Assembly (NCBI RefSeq): GCF_001697145.1
Contig: NZ_CP012719.1
Location: 1,274,501-1,338,500, forward strand
Reading direction: 5' to 3'
Source: Streptococcus anginosus
GTDB taxonomy: Bacteria > Bacillota > Bacilli > Lactobacillales > Streptococcaceae
DNA length: 64,000 bases
Made by a program: the position numbers and the translations under genes. Within the stretch, counting starts at the first letter, position 1. The number at the start of each line of letters is the position of its first letter. Shown here piece after piece: positions 18,296 to 30,003 of this stretch. The notes beneath the pieces were generated by a model. That model searched no databases. It worked only from the letters and a program-made list of their open reading frames with translations, and had not been told where the DNA came from.

Positions 18296-19125
18296 CTACT
18301 GTTCTGAAATAGTATAAACGGTATAATTTCCTAAAATTTTATAAGTAATGCCAATCGCTTCTAACTCTTTCATCGCAAATGACACTAAATCCTCTTTTTC
18401 ATTATTGATGTCCACAATAAAAAAATATTCTCCCAAAGCGGTCTTCAACGGGCGGCTTTCAATCTTTGTCAAGTCAATTCCCCGCCAAGCAAAAGTTGCA
18501 AGAGCTTTGTATAAAGCACCGGGCAAATTGTCTGGCAAAGTCAAAGCAAGCGTTATTTTCTTTTCCTTAGGATATAATGACAAAGTCGGAATCGACTGTC
18601 CCAGCAACCAAAAACGGGTGAAATTCTCGTCCATTTCTTGAATATCTTCTGCAATAATCTGCAAATTATATTCACTAGCTGCAGTTTTAGGAGCAATGGC
18701 TGCATAATTTTCTTCTGGATGCTGAGCCACAAAACGAGCCGCATAAGCTGTGCTAGCTGTTATTTCGATTTTAGCTTGTGGATAATGCTGGCGAACATAT
18801 TTTTTCCCCTGCGCAATTGCCTGCGGATGAGAAAAGATTTTTTCTACTGGCTTATCAGCTGCCGTTGCCAATAATTGTTGTTTGATTGGCTGGACGATTT
18901 CTGCCACAGCATGAATGGCTGCTTGATGAAAAAGGTAGTCCAATGTTTCATGAACGCTTCCTTCAATTGAATTTTCAACTGGCACTACAGAATAATCCAC
19001 TTCACCTGTCTCGTAGGCTTTGACAACTTCCGTGATATTTTCAAAAGCCACCAATGTATCTGTTGGAAATGCTTCTTGCGCCACATGATGAGAAAAAGAA
19101 CCTTTCGGACCTAAAAATCCAACTT

Positions 19126-19129
<4 letters not shown>
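18296..19129 (-). CDS. pheA: Prephenate dehydratase
   Basis: This 277-residue enzyme converts prephenate to phenylpyruvate in phenylalanine synthesis. The N-terminus MKVGFLGPKGSFSHHVA, the segment VPVENSIEGSVHETLDYL and the catalytic-region ENFTRFWLL are family signatures. Residues about 195-270 are an ACT domain (GALYKALATFAWRGIDLTKIESRPLK) for feedback control by phenylalanine. It overlaps aroK by four bases. Unlike E. coli PheA it has no chorismate mutase domain, which is normal for Gram-positives. Confidence 0.95.
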
Positions 19130-20902
<1,773 letters not shown>

Positions 20903-20996
20903 TTACATATTGTACCATAAAAAGAGAAGGGAAACAAAAGAGAGCGGGGAAAAAGCTTCATTTCGTTGAATTCAACTTTTCCTCACCCTCTTAAAA

Positions 20997-21911
20997 TTAT
21001 AAACTTTCTGCAAATTTTTGCTTGATGAATTGTGCAGAATACGCTAATTTTTCTTCCTCTTTTTCCGTTAAACTAAGTTTGACTTGCTCAACAATTCCCT
21101 CACGTCCTACAATCGCTGGATAACTCAGGTAGGTGTCTAATGGCTGATAATAATTTGACACCGGCAATTCTTCATGTGAATCTGATACAAGAGCTACTGC
21201 TAAACGGATAGCTGCGCTCGCAATGCCATAAGATGTGTACTTTTTGCCATAAAAGACGGTATGCCCTCCTTTAAGGGCTTCTAGAGCAATCTCATCCAAC
21301 TTCTCGACTGAAGCAAATGTAGAAATCGGTTGCCCTTTTATCCGTACTTGGCTCCAAGCTGTAAATTGAGAATTCCCATGTTCTCCAAGATTGTAGCCAT
21401 AAACGCTTCGAGGGTCAACACCAAAGCGAACACCAACTGCACGTTTCATACGAGCTGTGTCCAGTAGCGTTCCCGTTCCAATAACACGCTCTTTAGGCAG
21501 ACCAGTATAGTGTTGATAAAGACTAGTAATGACATCTACTGGATTACTAATAACAATGATAATCCCTGTAAATCCAACTTTTTTCAATTGTTCAGCGACA
21601 AAAGGAACTTCCTTAGATGTAAAGGGTAATTCCGCAAATCGATCGGCGTTGGGGTTATCTTGTAATTTGATATTGCCCAGTGCCGACACCACCACATCCG
21701 CATCTGCCAACGCCTGATAATCATTAACAATAATATTTGCGTGATGATTCAAATTGGCTGCGGCGTCCTGAAAGTCAAGTGCATCTGCTTTGACTTTTGC
21801 TTCATTTTTATCAATCAACACATAATCATCAAAGGCTCCTTGCGCAATCAGACCATGCGCGACTGCGGCACCAACATTTCCCATACCAATAATCGCAATT
21901 TTGCGTGACAT
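20997..21911 (-). CDS. L-2-hydroxyacid (lactate/2-hydroxyisocaproate) dehydrogenase
   Basis: This 304-residue NAD-dependent enzyme belongs to the LDH/MDH superfamily. The Rossmann motif is [17 protein letters not shown]; the segment [20 protein letters not shown] and the catalytic histidine in [17 protein letters not shown] are plain. The substrate loop ([20 protein letters not shown]) differs from classical L-lactate dehydrogenase and resembles L-2-hydroxyisocaproate dehydrogenases, which reduce branched or aromatic 2-keto acids. Its place between tyrA and aroA suggests a role in keto acid metabolism. A weak GC-rich hairpin follows it at 20942-20990. Confidence 0.85.
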   Translation of the reverse strand: MSRKIAIIGMGNVGAAVAHGLIAQGAFDDYVLIDKNEAKVKADALDFQDAAANLNHHANIIVNDYQALADADVVVSALGNIKLQDNPNADRFAELPFTSKEVPFVAEQLKKVGFTGIIIVISNPVDVITSLYQHYTGLPKERVIGTGTLLDTARMKRAVGVRFGVDPRSVYGYNLGEHGNSQFTAWSQVRIKGQPISTFASVEKLDEIALEALKGGHTVFYGKKYTSYGIASAAIRLAVALVSDSHEELPVSNYYQPLDTYLSYPAIVGREGIVEQVKLSLTEKEEEKLAYSAQFIKQKFAESL

Positions 21912-22084
21912 AAAGCACCTCCATACAATACACCGTTCAGCTTCACCATTAAACTGAAAATCTGTCTAGTTGATACATTTCATTATACTCAAAAATTAGT
22001 AAAATACAAGTATTTAGTGGAAATATTCAGAAAATTCTCTCGTATTTATTGCATCCTTTCTTCTCCTATGGATTTCATGCACAT

Positions 22085-22113
22085 AAAAAGCTGACCAAAA
22101 TCTTGAATCAGCT
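22085..22113 (-). terminator. Intrinsic terminator after the YlbF-like gene
   Basis: On the minus strand AGCTGA (22108-22113) pairs with TCAGCT (22089-22094), followed by a short U-tract. It separates the upstream aro genes from the dehydrogenase gene. Confidence 0.55.
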
Positions 22114-22125
22114 TGAATCATAACC

Positions 22126-22464
22126 TTATTTCAACAATTCTTGAACTGGATCAAAAATGATGCGTTCAATATCAGCCAAATAAATAGACAATTGTTGTTG
22201 TTTATTGAAAAATTCAGTCAGGGCAGGATTGCCTTGAATCTTATCCCCAAACGACTTCATCTTGTCTTGCACTTCTTGCGTTGGCATTTGACCTGATTGC
22301 GCCATAGCTTGCAGTTCTTGTTGGAAAGCTAGATAGTCCTTTAAAAGGTTCTTTGCTTCACTATCAGCATCTACTGCTTTTTTGCTTTCGACAACGGCTT
22401 TGTACTCAGGAAGGTCACGTAGAGTACGGCTTAATTCATTCGCTAAATCATAAATATTTGACAT
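22126..22464 (-). CDS. YlbF/YmcA family protein (UPF0342)
   Basis: This 112-residue, all-helical, Gln/Lys-rich protein has the family pattern [21 protein letters not shown] and [19 protein letters not shown]. In Bacillus, YlbF and YmcA act with RicT in a complex affecting RNA processing and development; streptococcal members of the UPF0342 branch are not characterised. It sits 11 bp after tyrA in the standard streptococcal order and is probably cotranscribed. Confidence 0.88.
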   Translation of the reverse strand: MSNIYDLANELSRTLRDLPEYKAVVESKKAVDADSEAKNLLKDYLAFQQELQAMAQSGQMPTQEVQDKMKSFGDKIQGNPALTEFFNKQQQLSIYLADIERIIFDPVQELLK

Positions 22465-22475
22465 AGTTTTCCTCC

Positions 22476-23582
22476 TTAATCTAAAAAGACTTGATAGTGT
22501 GTCTTTTCTCTTATTATTTTAGCAGATTTTTCCAAATCTTCGCGATTTTTAAAGGTAATTTGCAAAATTCCGTTAATATCTTCGCGATTTTCTTCGTTAA
22601 TGTGAATATTGACAATGGATGTTCCCCTTAGAAGTTCCAACACTCCTAAAACAGCATCTTCTTCATCGGGAACATTGATGAAAATGTCATAAAAGCTATC
22701 CACACCTGCTCGTTTATGAATTTCCATAGCTTTTCGCACTTGACGACCATGCTGAAAGAAATTCCAAATCACATCTTCATTTTTATTCTGAATAGCAAGT
22801 GAAATAGTATCCAATCGCTTCTTAAAATCCTCTATCCTCTCTAAAATAGCATCTGGATTTGTCAATAAAATCGAAGTCCACATGCTCGGTTCACTTTCTG
22901 CAATCCGTGTCATATCACGAAATCCCCCAGCAGCGAAATGCTGCGTCATTTCGTGCTGTTGAATATAGGCAGCGGCTTGATCCATAAGACTAGAAGCGAG
23001 GATATGCGGAAAATGACTAATCTGGCTGGTGACCCGGTCATGCTCTTTGGCATCAATCTCGATAAAGCGAGCATGCAGACCAGATAAGAGATTCTTCATT
23101 TCTGCTATCGTGCCTTCTTTCGTCAAATGAGACGGAGTAAAAATATAATAGGCGTTTTCAAAGAGATTTATATCTGCTGCACTAGCACCTGACTTATGAC
23201 TACCAGCCATCGGATGAGCACCTACAAATCGAATAGTTTTTTCCTTTAGAGCTTCTTCAGCAGCAGCTACAATTTCAGCTTTGGTAGAGCCTGCATCTGA
23301 GATAATCACACCTTTTTTCAAATCTAGAGTTGCTAATTGCCTGATAAACTCAATGGTTTGCTTGATAGGGACAGCAAGAATAATCACATCTGCCAGAGGA
23401 GCAAATTCAGCAAACTGATTGGTCACTTGATCTACCATGCCTTTTTCAAGGGCAATTTTTCGGGATTCTTCTCCACGATTGTAACCTAATATAGTATAGT
23501 CTGGATGATCACGTCGAATTCCAAGTGCAATTGATGAACCAATCAAACCAAGACCCGCAATATAAATAACTTTCTTTACCAT
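22476..23582 (-). CDS. tyrA: Prephenate dehydrogenase
   Basis: This 368-residue NAD-dependent enzyme makes 4-hydroxyphenylpyruvate for tyrosine. The N-terminal Rossmann motif is [31 protein letters not shown] and the catalytic-region [15 protein letters not shown] follow. Residues about 295-368 form an ACT-like regulatory domain ([21 protein letters not shown]) for tyrosine feedback. In pneumococcus tyrA follows aroC directly; here a DUF1634/TauE pair stands between. Confidence 0.94.
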   Translation of the reverse strand: MVKKVIYIAGLGLIGSSIALGIRRDHPDYTILGYNRGEESRKIALEKGMVDQVTNQFAEFAPLADVIILAVPIKQTIEFIRQLATLDLKKGVIISDAGSTKAEIVAAAEEALKEKTIRFVGAHPMAGSHKSGASAADINLFENAYYIFTPSHLTKEGTIAEMKNLLSGLHARFIEIDAKEHDRVTSQISHFPHILASSLMDQAAAYIQQHEMTQHFAAGGFRDMTRIAESEPSMWTSILLTNPDAILERIEDFKKRLDTISLAIQNKNEDVIWNFFQHGRQVRKAMEIHKRAGVDSFYDIFINVPDEEDAVLGVLELLRGTSIVNIHINEENREDINGILQITFKNREDLEKSAKIIREKTHYQVFLD

Positions 23583-23591
23583 GCTTACTCC

Positions 23592-23972
23592 TTACTTTGG
23601 CTCAACGATAAATCCCAGAACAATCGACACTAAAATAATAACCATAACAATCGCTGTGAAAATCGTATACATTTTATCTTTTGTTTTGACAAAAATGATA
23701 AATGTTGAAATCACTCGAAAAATCGGTGTCAAAATAAGCATAAAAGCCCCCAGCAACATAAACGTCACTGCATCAAAAATGGAATGACTCTTTACATAGG
23801 CAACTGGATTAAACTGTTCCAAATTTTTTAAAGAAATGACCTGCTGACCACTAAAAAGGTAAAGAACCAAGCCAATAAACATAAAAAGGATGGAGAGAAA
23901 AATCCCTATGCGAAGAATTTTTCCCATGACCAAATCTAGCTGCTCTTTTTCTTCTTGCATTTTATCTGTCAT
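23592..23972 (-). CDS. DUF1634 membrane protein
   Basis: This 126-residue protein has three membrane segments (about residues 18-40, 68-88, 100-121), a topology typical of the DUF1634 family. DUF1634 genes commonly accompany TauE/SafE permeases; here the start overlaps the permease gene by four bases. It is probably a partner subunit of that permease. Confidence 0.85.
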   Translation of the reverse strand: MTDKMQEEKEQLDLVMGKILRIGIFLSILFMFIGLVLYLFSGQQVISLKNLEQFNPVAYVKSHSIFDAVTFMLLGAFMLILTPIFRVISTFIIFVKTKDKMYTIFTAIVMVIILVSIVLGFIVEPK

Positions 23973-24805
23973 TGCATACCTCGTATAAACATCTGCACAC
24001 CCAAAGCTAATAAAGCGACTAGAAAAATCCAGCGCAATACTTTTACAGGCACATAAGGCATGATGCGGCTTCCGATGAAAGAACCTGCTAAAACACCTAA
24101 GGCGATTGGCGTAACCAATACCGGATTGATTTGCCCTACAAAAAGATAAAAGATAGCTGAAGCCGTTCCTGTCACTCCCATCATAAAGTTAGAAGTCGCT
24201 GAACTAGCTTTTAAGGGCATTTTCATAACAGTATCCATGGCCAATACTTTGAAAGCACCCGCACCAATTCCTAAAAGCGCCGACATAACACCAGCAAAAA
24301 ACATGACAACAGAGCCACCAGGGACATTGGTCACTTGGTACTTGATTGTTTTATTGAGACCTTTGTCAAAATATTCACCACCGAGATTTAATTTCTCTGC
24401 GATAGCATCATTGTGACTCACACTCTGATTGTCCTTTTTGTCATGAATCTTCTGGTACATATTAAATGCTTGAAAGAGCATGAGAGCGCCATAAAGTAAG
24501 AAAAGGACTTGTGAATCTGTTATTACTGATAACATTGCGCCTACAAAAGCTCCTAAAGTTGTGAAAATTTCCAAAAACATGGCAATGCGCAGATTGAGCA
24601 TGTCATCTTTGAGATAGGCAATCGCAGAACCTGAACTAGTTGCTAAAACCGCAATAATAGAAGCTCCGACTGCATACTTGATGTCCACCCCAAATAAAAG
24701 AGTCAGCACAGGCGTAATAACAATTCCACCTCCAAGTCCTAGCAAAGCTCCCAAAATTCCTGCAAAAATTCCGACCAAAGTCATTGTAAAAATATAGGTG
24801 AGCAT
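23969..24805 (-). CDS. TauE/SafE family permease
   Basis: This 278-residue protein has about eight membrane segments and two TauE/SafE repeats, each with a Gly-rich motif (GALLGLGGGIVITPVLTLLF and GVMSALLGIGAGAFKVLAMD). The family exports or imports sulfite, sulfoacetate and other small organic anions; the substrate here cannot be told. It overlaps aroC by one base and DUF1634 by four, so it is embedded in the shikimate operon. Confidence 0.9.
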   Translation of the reverse strand: MLTYIFTMTLVGIFAGILGALLGLGGGIVITPVLTLLFGVDIKYAVGASIIAVLATSSGSAIAYLKDDMLNLRIAMFLEIFTTLGAFVGAMLSVITDSQVLFLLYGALMLFQAFNMYQKIHDKKDNQSVSHNDAIAEKLNLGGEYFDKGLNKTIKYQVTNVPGGSVVMFFAGVMSALLGIGAGAFKVLAMDTVMKMPLKASSATSNFMMGVTGTASAIFYLFVGQINPVLVTPIALGVLAGSFIGSRIMPYVPVKVLRWIFLVALLALGVQMFIRGMQ

Positions 24806-25971
24806 TAAAATCCTTTCACATAATTGCGGTATTGTTGAACGGCTTCTTTTAATTCTTCCAGATTATCCGAAGAGAATTTCTCCAAAACCTCAGTTGCAAG
24901 CACTGTTGCAACAACAGCTTCCATAACAACACCAGCAGCTGGAAGAGCTGTCGGATCGCTTCGCTCCACCGTTGCCTTATAAGGCTCATGTATCTCAATA
25001 TCAACGCTCATAAGTGGCTTGTAGAGAGTTGGAATCGGCTTCATCACTCCACGCACTACAATAGGTTCTCCGTTGGTCATACCGCCCTCGAAACCACCTA
25101 GATTGTTAGTACGACGAGTAAAGCCGTCCTCTTTAGACCAGATTATTTCATCCATCACCTGACTGCCCTTAAGCCGCCCTGCTTCAAAACCAACTCCAAA
25201 TTCCACACCTTTAAATGCATTGATAGAAACCACTCCTTGAGCAATTTTAGCATCTAGTTTTCTATCCCATTGAACATAGGAACCAAGCCCAGCTGGCACA
25301 CCACCGACAATGGTTTCAACAATTCCACCAATCGTGTCGCCATCTTTCTTTATCTGATCAATATAGGCTTTGATTTCTTCTTCTTGCTCTGAATTGACAA
25401 TCGAAACTTCTGACCGACGAGCGCGTTTCTTGATTTCAGAAATGGTCAGATTTTCAGGTATCTCAATGTCAATGCCACCGAAAGTTACGATATGACTAGC
25501 CACCTCAACTCCGATTTCTTCTAAGAGACGCTTAGCAACTGCTCCCACCGCCACCCGCATGGTCGTTTCACGCGCAGAAGAGCGCTCCAATGAATTACGC
25601 AGATCATCAAAACGATATTTCATACCTCCGACCAAATCTGCATGACCCGGACGAGGTTTAGTAATCTTGCGCAGCTCTTTTTTCTTGTCCTCCACATCTG
25701 CTACATTCATGATGTCCAACCATTTTTGATGATCTAGATTGGTCACATTGAGTGTAATCGGTCCCCCTATGGTTCGCCCATGCCGAACACCAGAAGTAAT
25801 TTCCACTTTGTCACTCTCTATTTTCATACGAGCTCCACGACCATATCCGCCCTGACGGCGTTTCAACTCTGCATTGATATAGTCAGCTGTCAAAGGAAGC
25901 CCAGCTGGCATTCCTTCAATGATAGCTGTCAAACGCGGTCCATGTGACTCCCCAGCAGTTAAATATCTCAT
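24805..25971 (-). CDS. aroC: Chorismate synthase
   Basis: This 388-residue FMN-dependent enzyme carries out the last step of the shikimate pathway. It begins [20 protein letters not shown], followed by [15 protein letters not shown] and [30 protein letters not shown] and a C-terminal [13 protein letters not shown] are also family signatures. Length is normal. It lies downstream of aroB and shares a base with the TauE gene start. Confidence 0.96.
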   Translation of the reverse strand: MRYLTAGESHGPRLTAIIEGMPAGLPLTADYINAELKRRQGGYGRGARMKIESDKVEITSGVRHGRTIGGPITLNVTNLDHQKWLDIMNVADVEDKKKELRKITKPRPGHADLVGGMKYRFDDLRNSLERSSARETTMRVAVGAVAKRLLEEIGVEVASHIVTFGGIDIEIPENLTISEIKKRARRSEVSIVNSEQEEEIKAYIDQIKKDGDTIGGIVETIVGGVPAGLGSYVQWDRKLDAKIAQGVVSINAFKGVEFGVGFEAGRLKGSQVMDEIIWSKEDGFTRRTNNLGGFEGGMTNGEPIVVRGVMKPIPTLYKPLMSVDIEIHEPYKATVERSDPTALPAAGVVMEAVVATVLATEVLEKFSSDNLEELKEAVQQYRNYVKGF

Positions 25972-26004
25972 TTAATTACCTCATCTGTTGTTGCTATTTA
26001 GCAC

Positions 26005-27072
26005 TTACTTTTCTAAATAATCTTTCATCTCTTCTAAAGGAATCTGATGAATGGCAGTCCTGCCTAATTCTGGAACAATGACTAATTTGATTGTCTTGCC
26101 CCGAGCTTTCTTATCATGAAGTAAGGCATGATAGAGTTCTTCTTGTCGCCAAGGTTGATAATCAACTGGAAGCCCAAATTTGCGACACATCTGCTCAATA
26201 TCTGTGGTAATTCCTTTAGGCATCAGCCCCTTTTTTTCTGCTACACGCGCTACCTGAACCATTCCAATAGCCACAGCTTCTCCGTGCATGACTTTGCCAT
26301 AACCAGCAGTCGCCTCCACTGCATGACCAATCGTATGTCCAAAATTTAGATAAAGGCGCACACCATTGTCAAGTTCGTCTTCCACTACTAGCTTTCGTTT
26401 GACATTGCAAGAATGATAGATGATACTTTCTGCGTGCTCCAAAATGGATTTTGGACTACCATCCATGTCAGACAGTTCCTGCCACAGCTCCACATCCTCA
26501 ATCAAACCATACTTGATGACCTCTCCCATGCCTTCAATCAATTCACGTTGTCCTAAAGTTTTTAAAACATCTGGGTCAATCAGAACCCCGTCCGGCTGAG
26601 TAAAAGTACCCACCATGTTCTTAGCCCACGGCGTATTGACTCCTGTTTTTCCACCAATCGAAGAATCTACCTGAGCTGTCAAACTCGTCGGTATCTGTAC
26701 AAAATGAATACCTCGCATATAAGTTGAAGCGGCAAAGCCAGCCAAATCACCGACCACACCGCCACCCAAGGCAACAATACCATCACTGCGAGTCATCCCT
26801 ACTTTAGCGAGAAATTCATAAACTTTATTGACTGTTGTTAAATTTTTACTAGCTTCACCTTCCAGAAAATCAAATACAAACACTTCAAAACCAGCAGCTT
26901 CTAAGCTACATTTAACCGTTTCAGCATACAGACTTGCCACATGATTATCTGTGATAACAACGATCTTTTGAGCTGACCATAAACTTGCCAGCCATTCTCC
27001 AGCTTTGGCTAAAGTACCTTTTTCAATGACAATATCGTAAGGATGATTGGGAATATTCACATTTAATTTCAT
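26005..27072 (-). CDS. aroB: 3-dehydroquinate synthase
   Basis: This 355-residue, NAD- and metal-dependent enzyme cyclises DAHP. Start ATG 27072 ([19 protein letters not shown]) is chosen because the longer frame upstream lies within aroE and has no family sequence. Motifs include [41 protein letters not shown] and [13 protein letters not shown], with metal-binding His residues. It starts 10 bp after the aroE stop. Confidence 0.95.
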   Translation of the reverse strand: MKLNVNIPNHPYDIVIEKGTLAKAGEWLASLWSAQKIVVITDNHVASLYAETVKCSLEAAGFEVFVFDFLEGEASKNLTTVNKVYEFLAKVGMTRSDGIVALGGGVVGDLAGFAASTYMRGIHFVQIPTSLTAQVDSSIGGKTGVNTPWAKNMVGTFTQPDGVLIDPDVLKTLGQRELIEGMGEVIKYGLIEDVELWQELSDMDGSPKSILEHAESIIYHSCNVKRKLVVEDELDNGVRLYLNFGHTIGHAVEATAGYGKVMHGEAVAIGMVQVARVAEKKGLMPKGITTDIEQMCRKFGLPVDYQPWRQEELYHALLHDKKARGKTIKLVIVPELGRTAIHQIPLEEMKDYLEK

Positions 27073-27082
27073 AGGCAACCCC

Positions 27083-27937
27083 TTATTTGTACTTTTTTTC
27101 CAATGCCTGCCAAATTTCTTTAGTTGGCATTTTTTTTCCTGTCCACAATTTGAATGCTTCTGCCGCCTGATACAACAACATTCCCAAGCCATTCACTACT
27201 TCAACTTCTTGTCCTTTTGCCCATTTTAAAAATGGGGTTTCAAACGGCTGGTAAATTACATCTGCCACAAGAAGTGAATGTGGTAAACGAATACTGCTTG
27301 GTATTGGTAAAGCCTTACCGTCCATGCCTAAACTGGTCCCGTTGACCAATAAAGCAGAAACGTTAATTTTTTCTTGCAATAATTCTTGATTTTCTAAAGG
27401 CAATACCCAAATCTTCGTTGCAGTCTTCTGCTGAATTTCCTTCATTTTCTGTGAAACGCGTTCAAAAGAGGACTGGCGCGTAAACACAAAAATCTCCTCA
27501 GCACCATCTAGAGCTGCCTGCACAATAATCGCTGTCGCAGCTCCACCAGCTCCAAGCATGACCATTTTTTTGCCTTTAATGACAAAAGAAGGCAAGCTCA
27601 TAAAAAATCCCTTGCCATCTGTGTTATAACCAATCAATTTTCCATTTTGATTCACGACAGTGTTCACCGCCCCAATCATCTGCGCAGCCGGCGTGAGCTC
27701 ATCTAAAAAAGGAATCACAGCCTGTTTATAAGGCATAGACAAATTGATTCCAAACATATCGTAACGACGAATATTTTCAACAGTTGCTTTCAAGTCATCC
27801 TGTGAGATTTCCCAAGCCACATAAACTCCATTAACGCCCGTTTGCTCAAACGCTGCATTATGGATAAAAGGAGAAATACTGTGTTTGATTGGGTTGGCGA
27901 CAACTGCCACTAAACGAGTATAGCCGTCAATTTTCAT
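27083..27937 (-). CDS. aroE: Shikimate dehydrogenase
   Basis: This 284-residue NADP-dependent enzyme reduces 3-dehydroshikimate. The substrate-binding [11 protein letters not shown], the catalytic Lys in [13 protein letters not shown], the NTDGKGF segment and the nucleotide motif [17 protein letters not shown] are visible. It overlaps aroD by 11 bases, in the canonical aroD-aroE-aroB-aroC series. Confidence 0.95.
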   Translation of the reverse strand: MKIDGYTRLVAVVANPIKHSISPFIHNAAFEQTGVNGVYVAWEISQDDLKATVENIRRYDMFGINLSMPYKQAVIPFLDELTPAAQMIGAVNTVVNQNGKLIGYNTDGKGFFMSLPSFVIKGKKMVMLGAGGAATAIIVQAALDGAEEIFVFTRQSSFERVSQKMKEIQQKTATKIWVLPLENQELLQEKINVSALLVNGTSLGMDGKALPIPSSIRLPHSLLVADVIYQPFETPFLKWAKGQEVEVVNGLGMLLYQAAEAFKLWTGKKMPTKEIWQALEKKYK

Positions 27938-28604
27938 TCAAAATCTCCTGAATTTGCTTCATATTAGTAAGAGAAATTTGACCTGGCGCACTGGATTCAT
28001 CCAAGCTTGCAAATGACCAACTCGAGCCTGTTAAATCTGCTGTTATCCGCGAAATCTTTCCAATTTGACCCATGGAAATCGTTACAAAATCCTGATCTGG
28101 ATTTAAGGTTTTAAAACCACGCGTATAGTTCATCAAGTCCAACACATCTTGCTCGCTACGTGCCATAACAGAAACTTTCACCACTTTTGGTGTCAAACTG
28201 GTCAATTCAGATAAAATTTCCATCATGTTTTCAGGCGTTTCTTCAAAATTATGATAGCTCAAAACAAGATTTGGAAAATCCAACATTTCCTCAAATCTAT
28301 TTTTGTGAGAAAAATATTCAAAATCAATATAGTCTGGCTGATAAATCGTTGAGATTTCCTTAATGGTAGAAATATATTCATCATCCGTCAATTCAATATT
28401 TCCACCTTCGCCAATTGTTCTCAAAGTGAAAATCAATTCACGACCAGCAAATTTTTCAAAAATAGCAGGTGCAACGGTCAAAATATCATCTTTTGCTAAA
28501 AAATCAGCACGCCATTCAATAATGTCCGCGTCATCATAACGCGAGCTATCAATATTCTGCGCTTCCTCTAAATTTTTCGGCATCACTGATACGACTAATT
28601 TCAT
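27927..28604 (-). CDS. aroD: 3-dehydroquinate dehydratase, type I
   Basis: This 225-residue Schiff-base enzyme forms 3-dehydroshikimate. The segment [10 protein letters not shown], the catalytic His region [11 protein letters not shown] and the Schiff-base lysine in [13 protein letters not shown] mark the type I class. The C-terminus [14 protein letters not shown] is also typical. It overlaps the upstream methyltransferase gene by four bases. Confidence 0.94.
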   Translation of the reverse strand: MKLVVSVMPKNLEEAQNIDSSRYDDADIIEWRADFLAKDDILTVAPAIFEKFAGRELIFTLRTIGEGGNIELTDDEYISTIKEISTIYQPDYIDFEYFSHKNRFEEMLDFPNLVLSYHNFEETPENMMEILSELTSLTPKVVKVSVMARSEQDVLDLMNYTRGFKTLNPDQDFVTISMGQIGKISRITADLTGSSWSFASLDESSAPGQISLTNMKQIQEILNEN

Positions 28605-29764
28605 TTGTTCACCTTAATGGTAAATACCTTGAGGTAATTACTTCTTTCATCTTTTTTATTATAAGTAAAATCTGCTGGTAAACCGTATTCTTTCAAATAA
28701 CGGTGCTTTATTCCTGCAAAACCTTTTTCAATTTCTTTTTTAAACTTAGTACGTGAAACATTCGCAGCATTTGTACTAGCAATGATAATCCCTTGGGGAT
28801 TTAAAATTTCTAAAGACTGAGCAATTAACTTATGATAATCCTTCGCCACAGAAAAAGTTTGTTTTTTATTTCTTGCAAAACTCGGCGGATCTAACACAAT
28901 TACATCATAAGTCAAACCATGTCTCTTAGCATATCTAAAGTAGTCAAATACATCCATCACAAAAAATGTATGGTTGCTTAAGTCAAGATTATTCTCTCTA
29001 AAATGGGCTTCAGATAGCTCACGACTTCGTTTTGCCAAATCAACGGAGGTTGTCTGACTGGCTCCTCCCATCGCTGCCGCAACCGAAAAAGCTGCCGTGT
29101 AGGAAAACATATTTAACAGCGACTTACCAGCTGCTAGACCGTCTGCCAAGCTACCACGCACCTCATGCTGATCAAGGAAAATTCCTGTCATCAATCCATC
29201 ATTTAGAAATACTTTATAACGAACGCCATTTTCCAAAATTGGGAAAAATGCTGGCGCTTCTTGCCCGTATAAATGAGCAGATTCAACATTCAAACCCTTG
29301 AAACGAATTTTCTCATACGCTCCTGTAACTTCTGGAAAAACCTGCTGAAATGCTTGAACAATAGTATCTTTAATCTCGTAAACAAAGAGATTATACAAAG
29401 AAAAAACAGCATATTCTTGATACAAATCTATTGTCAACCCACCAAAACCATCTCCTTCTTGATTAAAAAGGCGGTAAGCTGTTGTCTCTTTTGATTGTTG
29501 ATAAACTTGTCGCTTTTCTTTCGCACACTGAAATAACTGACAGAAAAACAAGACATCTAAAGTTACTTTCTTATGTGAAATAAACCACCCAATCCCTTTG
29601 TTTTGCTCCGATAAGTATCCGATGCCTACAAAATTTCCTTTTGCGTTTACCAATTCTACGACTTGATGATGAAAAGAAAGTGAAGGAAAATCTTGTTTTT
29701 CTAAAACAAATCGTCCTTTTTTTATGTTTTCTTCAGTATAAGAAGGAATCGTAAGCTGTTTCAT
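28601..29764 (-). CDS. RlmI-like class I rRNA methyltransferase
   Basis: This 387-residue protein has an N-terminal PUA-like region and a SAM-dependent domain with [21 protein letters not shown] and the NPPF-equivalent [14 protein letters not shown]. This matches RlmI/YccW-type cytosine-5 methyltransferases of 23S rRNA. Start ATG 29764 ([19 protein letters not shown]) is chosen; the longer frame upstream reads into the probable promoter region. It is the first gene of the leftward aro operon, overlapping aroD by four bases. Confidence 0.85.
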   Translation of the reverse strand: MKQLTIPSYTEENIKKGRFVLEKQDFPSLSFHHQVVELVNAKGNFVGIGYLSEQNKGIGWFISHKKVTLDVLFFCQLFQCAKEKRQVYQQSKETTAYRLFNQEGDGFGGLTIDLYQEYAVFSLYNLFVYEIKDTIVQAFQQVFPEVTGAYEKIRFKGLNVESAHLYGQEAPAFFPILENGVRYKVFLNDGLMTGIFLDQHEVRGSLADGLAAGKSLLNMFSYTAAFSVAAAMGGASQTTSVDLAKRSRELSEAHFRENNLDLSNHTFFVMDVFDYFRYAKRHGLTYDVIVLDPPSFARNKKQTFSVAKDYHKLIAQSLEILNPQGIIIASTNAANVSRTKFKKEIEKGFAGIKHRYLKEYGLPADFTYNKKDERSNYLKVFTIKVNK

Positions 29765-29930
29765 AAGCTCTATTATATCAAATGTTATGAATTTTCTCAA
29801 AAAAATGTACTACTTATTACAAAATGATTGCAAAAAATGTGTTCATACGTAAAAATTCTATTTATTCTCAATGGATAAAAATCCTTTCTCTGTTTTTTAT
29901 CTAGCAAAAGAAAATGCAACATTTTAAATT

Positions 29931-29959
29931 ACCAACTTAAATCAAAAATATGTTATACT
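29931..29959 (+). promoter_or_regulatory. Promoter of the LtaS-like gene
   Basis: An extended -10 TGTTATACT (29951-29959) lies 17 bases from a weak -35 TTACCA (29931-29936). The start codon at 30004 lies about 38 bases past the predicted transcription start. This promoter overlaps the in-frame ATG at 29950, ruling that codon out as the start. Confidence 0.75.
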
Positions 29960-30003
29960 TAGTAGTGAAAATTTTAGGAAATAAGACAAGGAAGTATATA
30001 TTT

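Noticed and set aside
20942..20990. Terminator after the 2-hydroxyacid dehydrogenase
   Set aside because: The possible stem has several mismatches and only a weak U-tract, so it is not listed as a feature.
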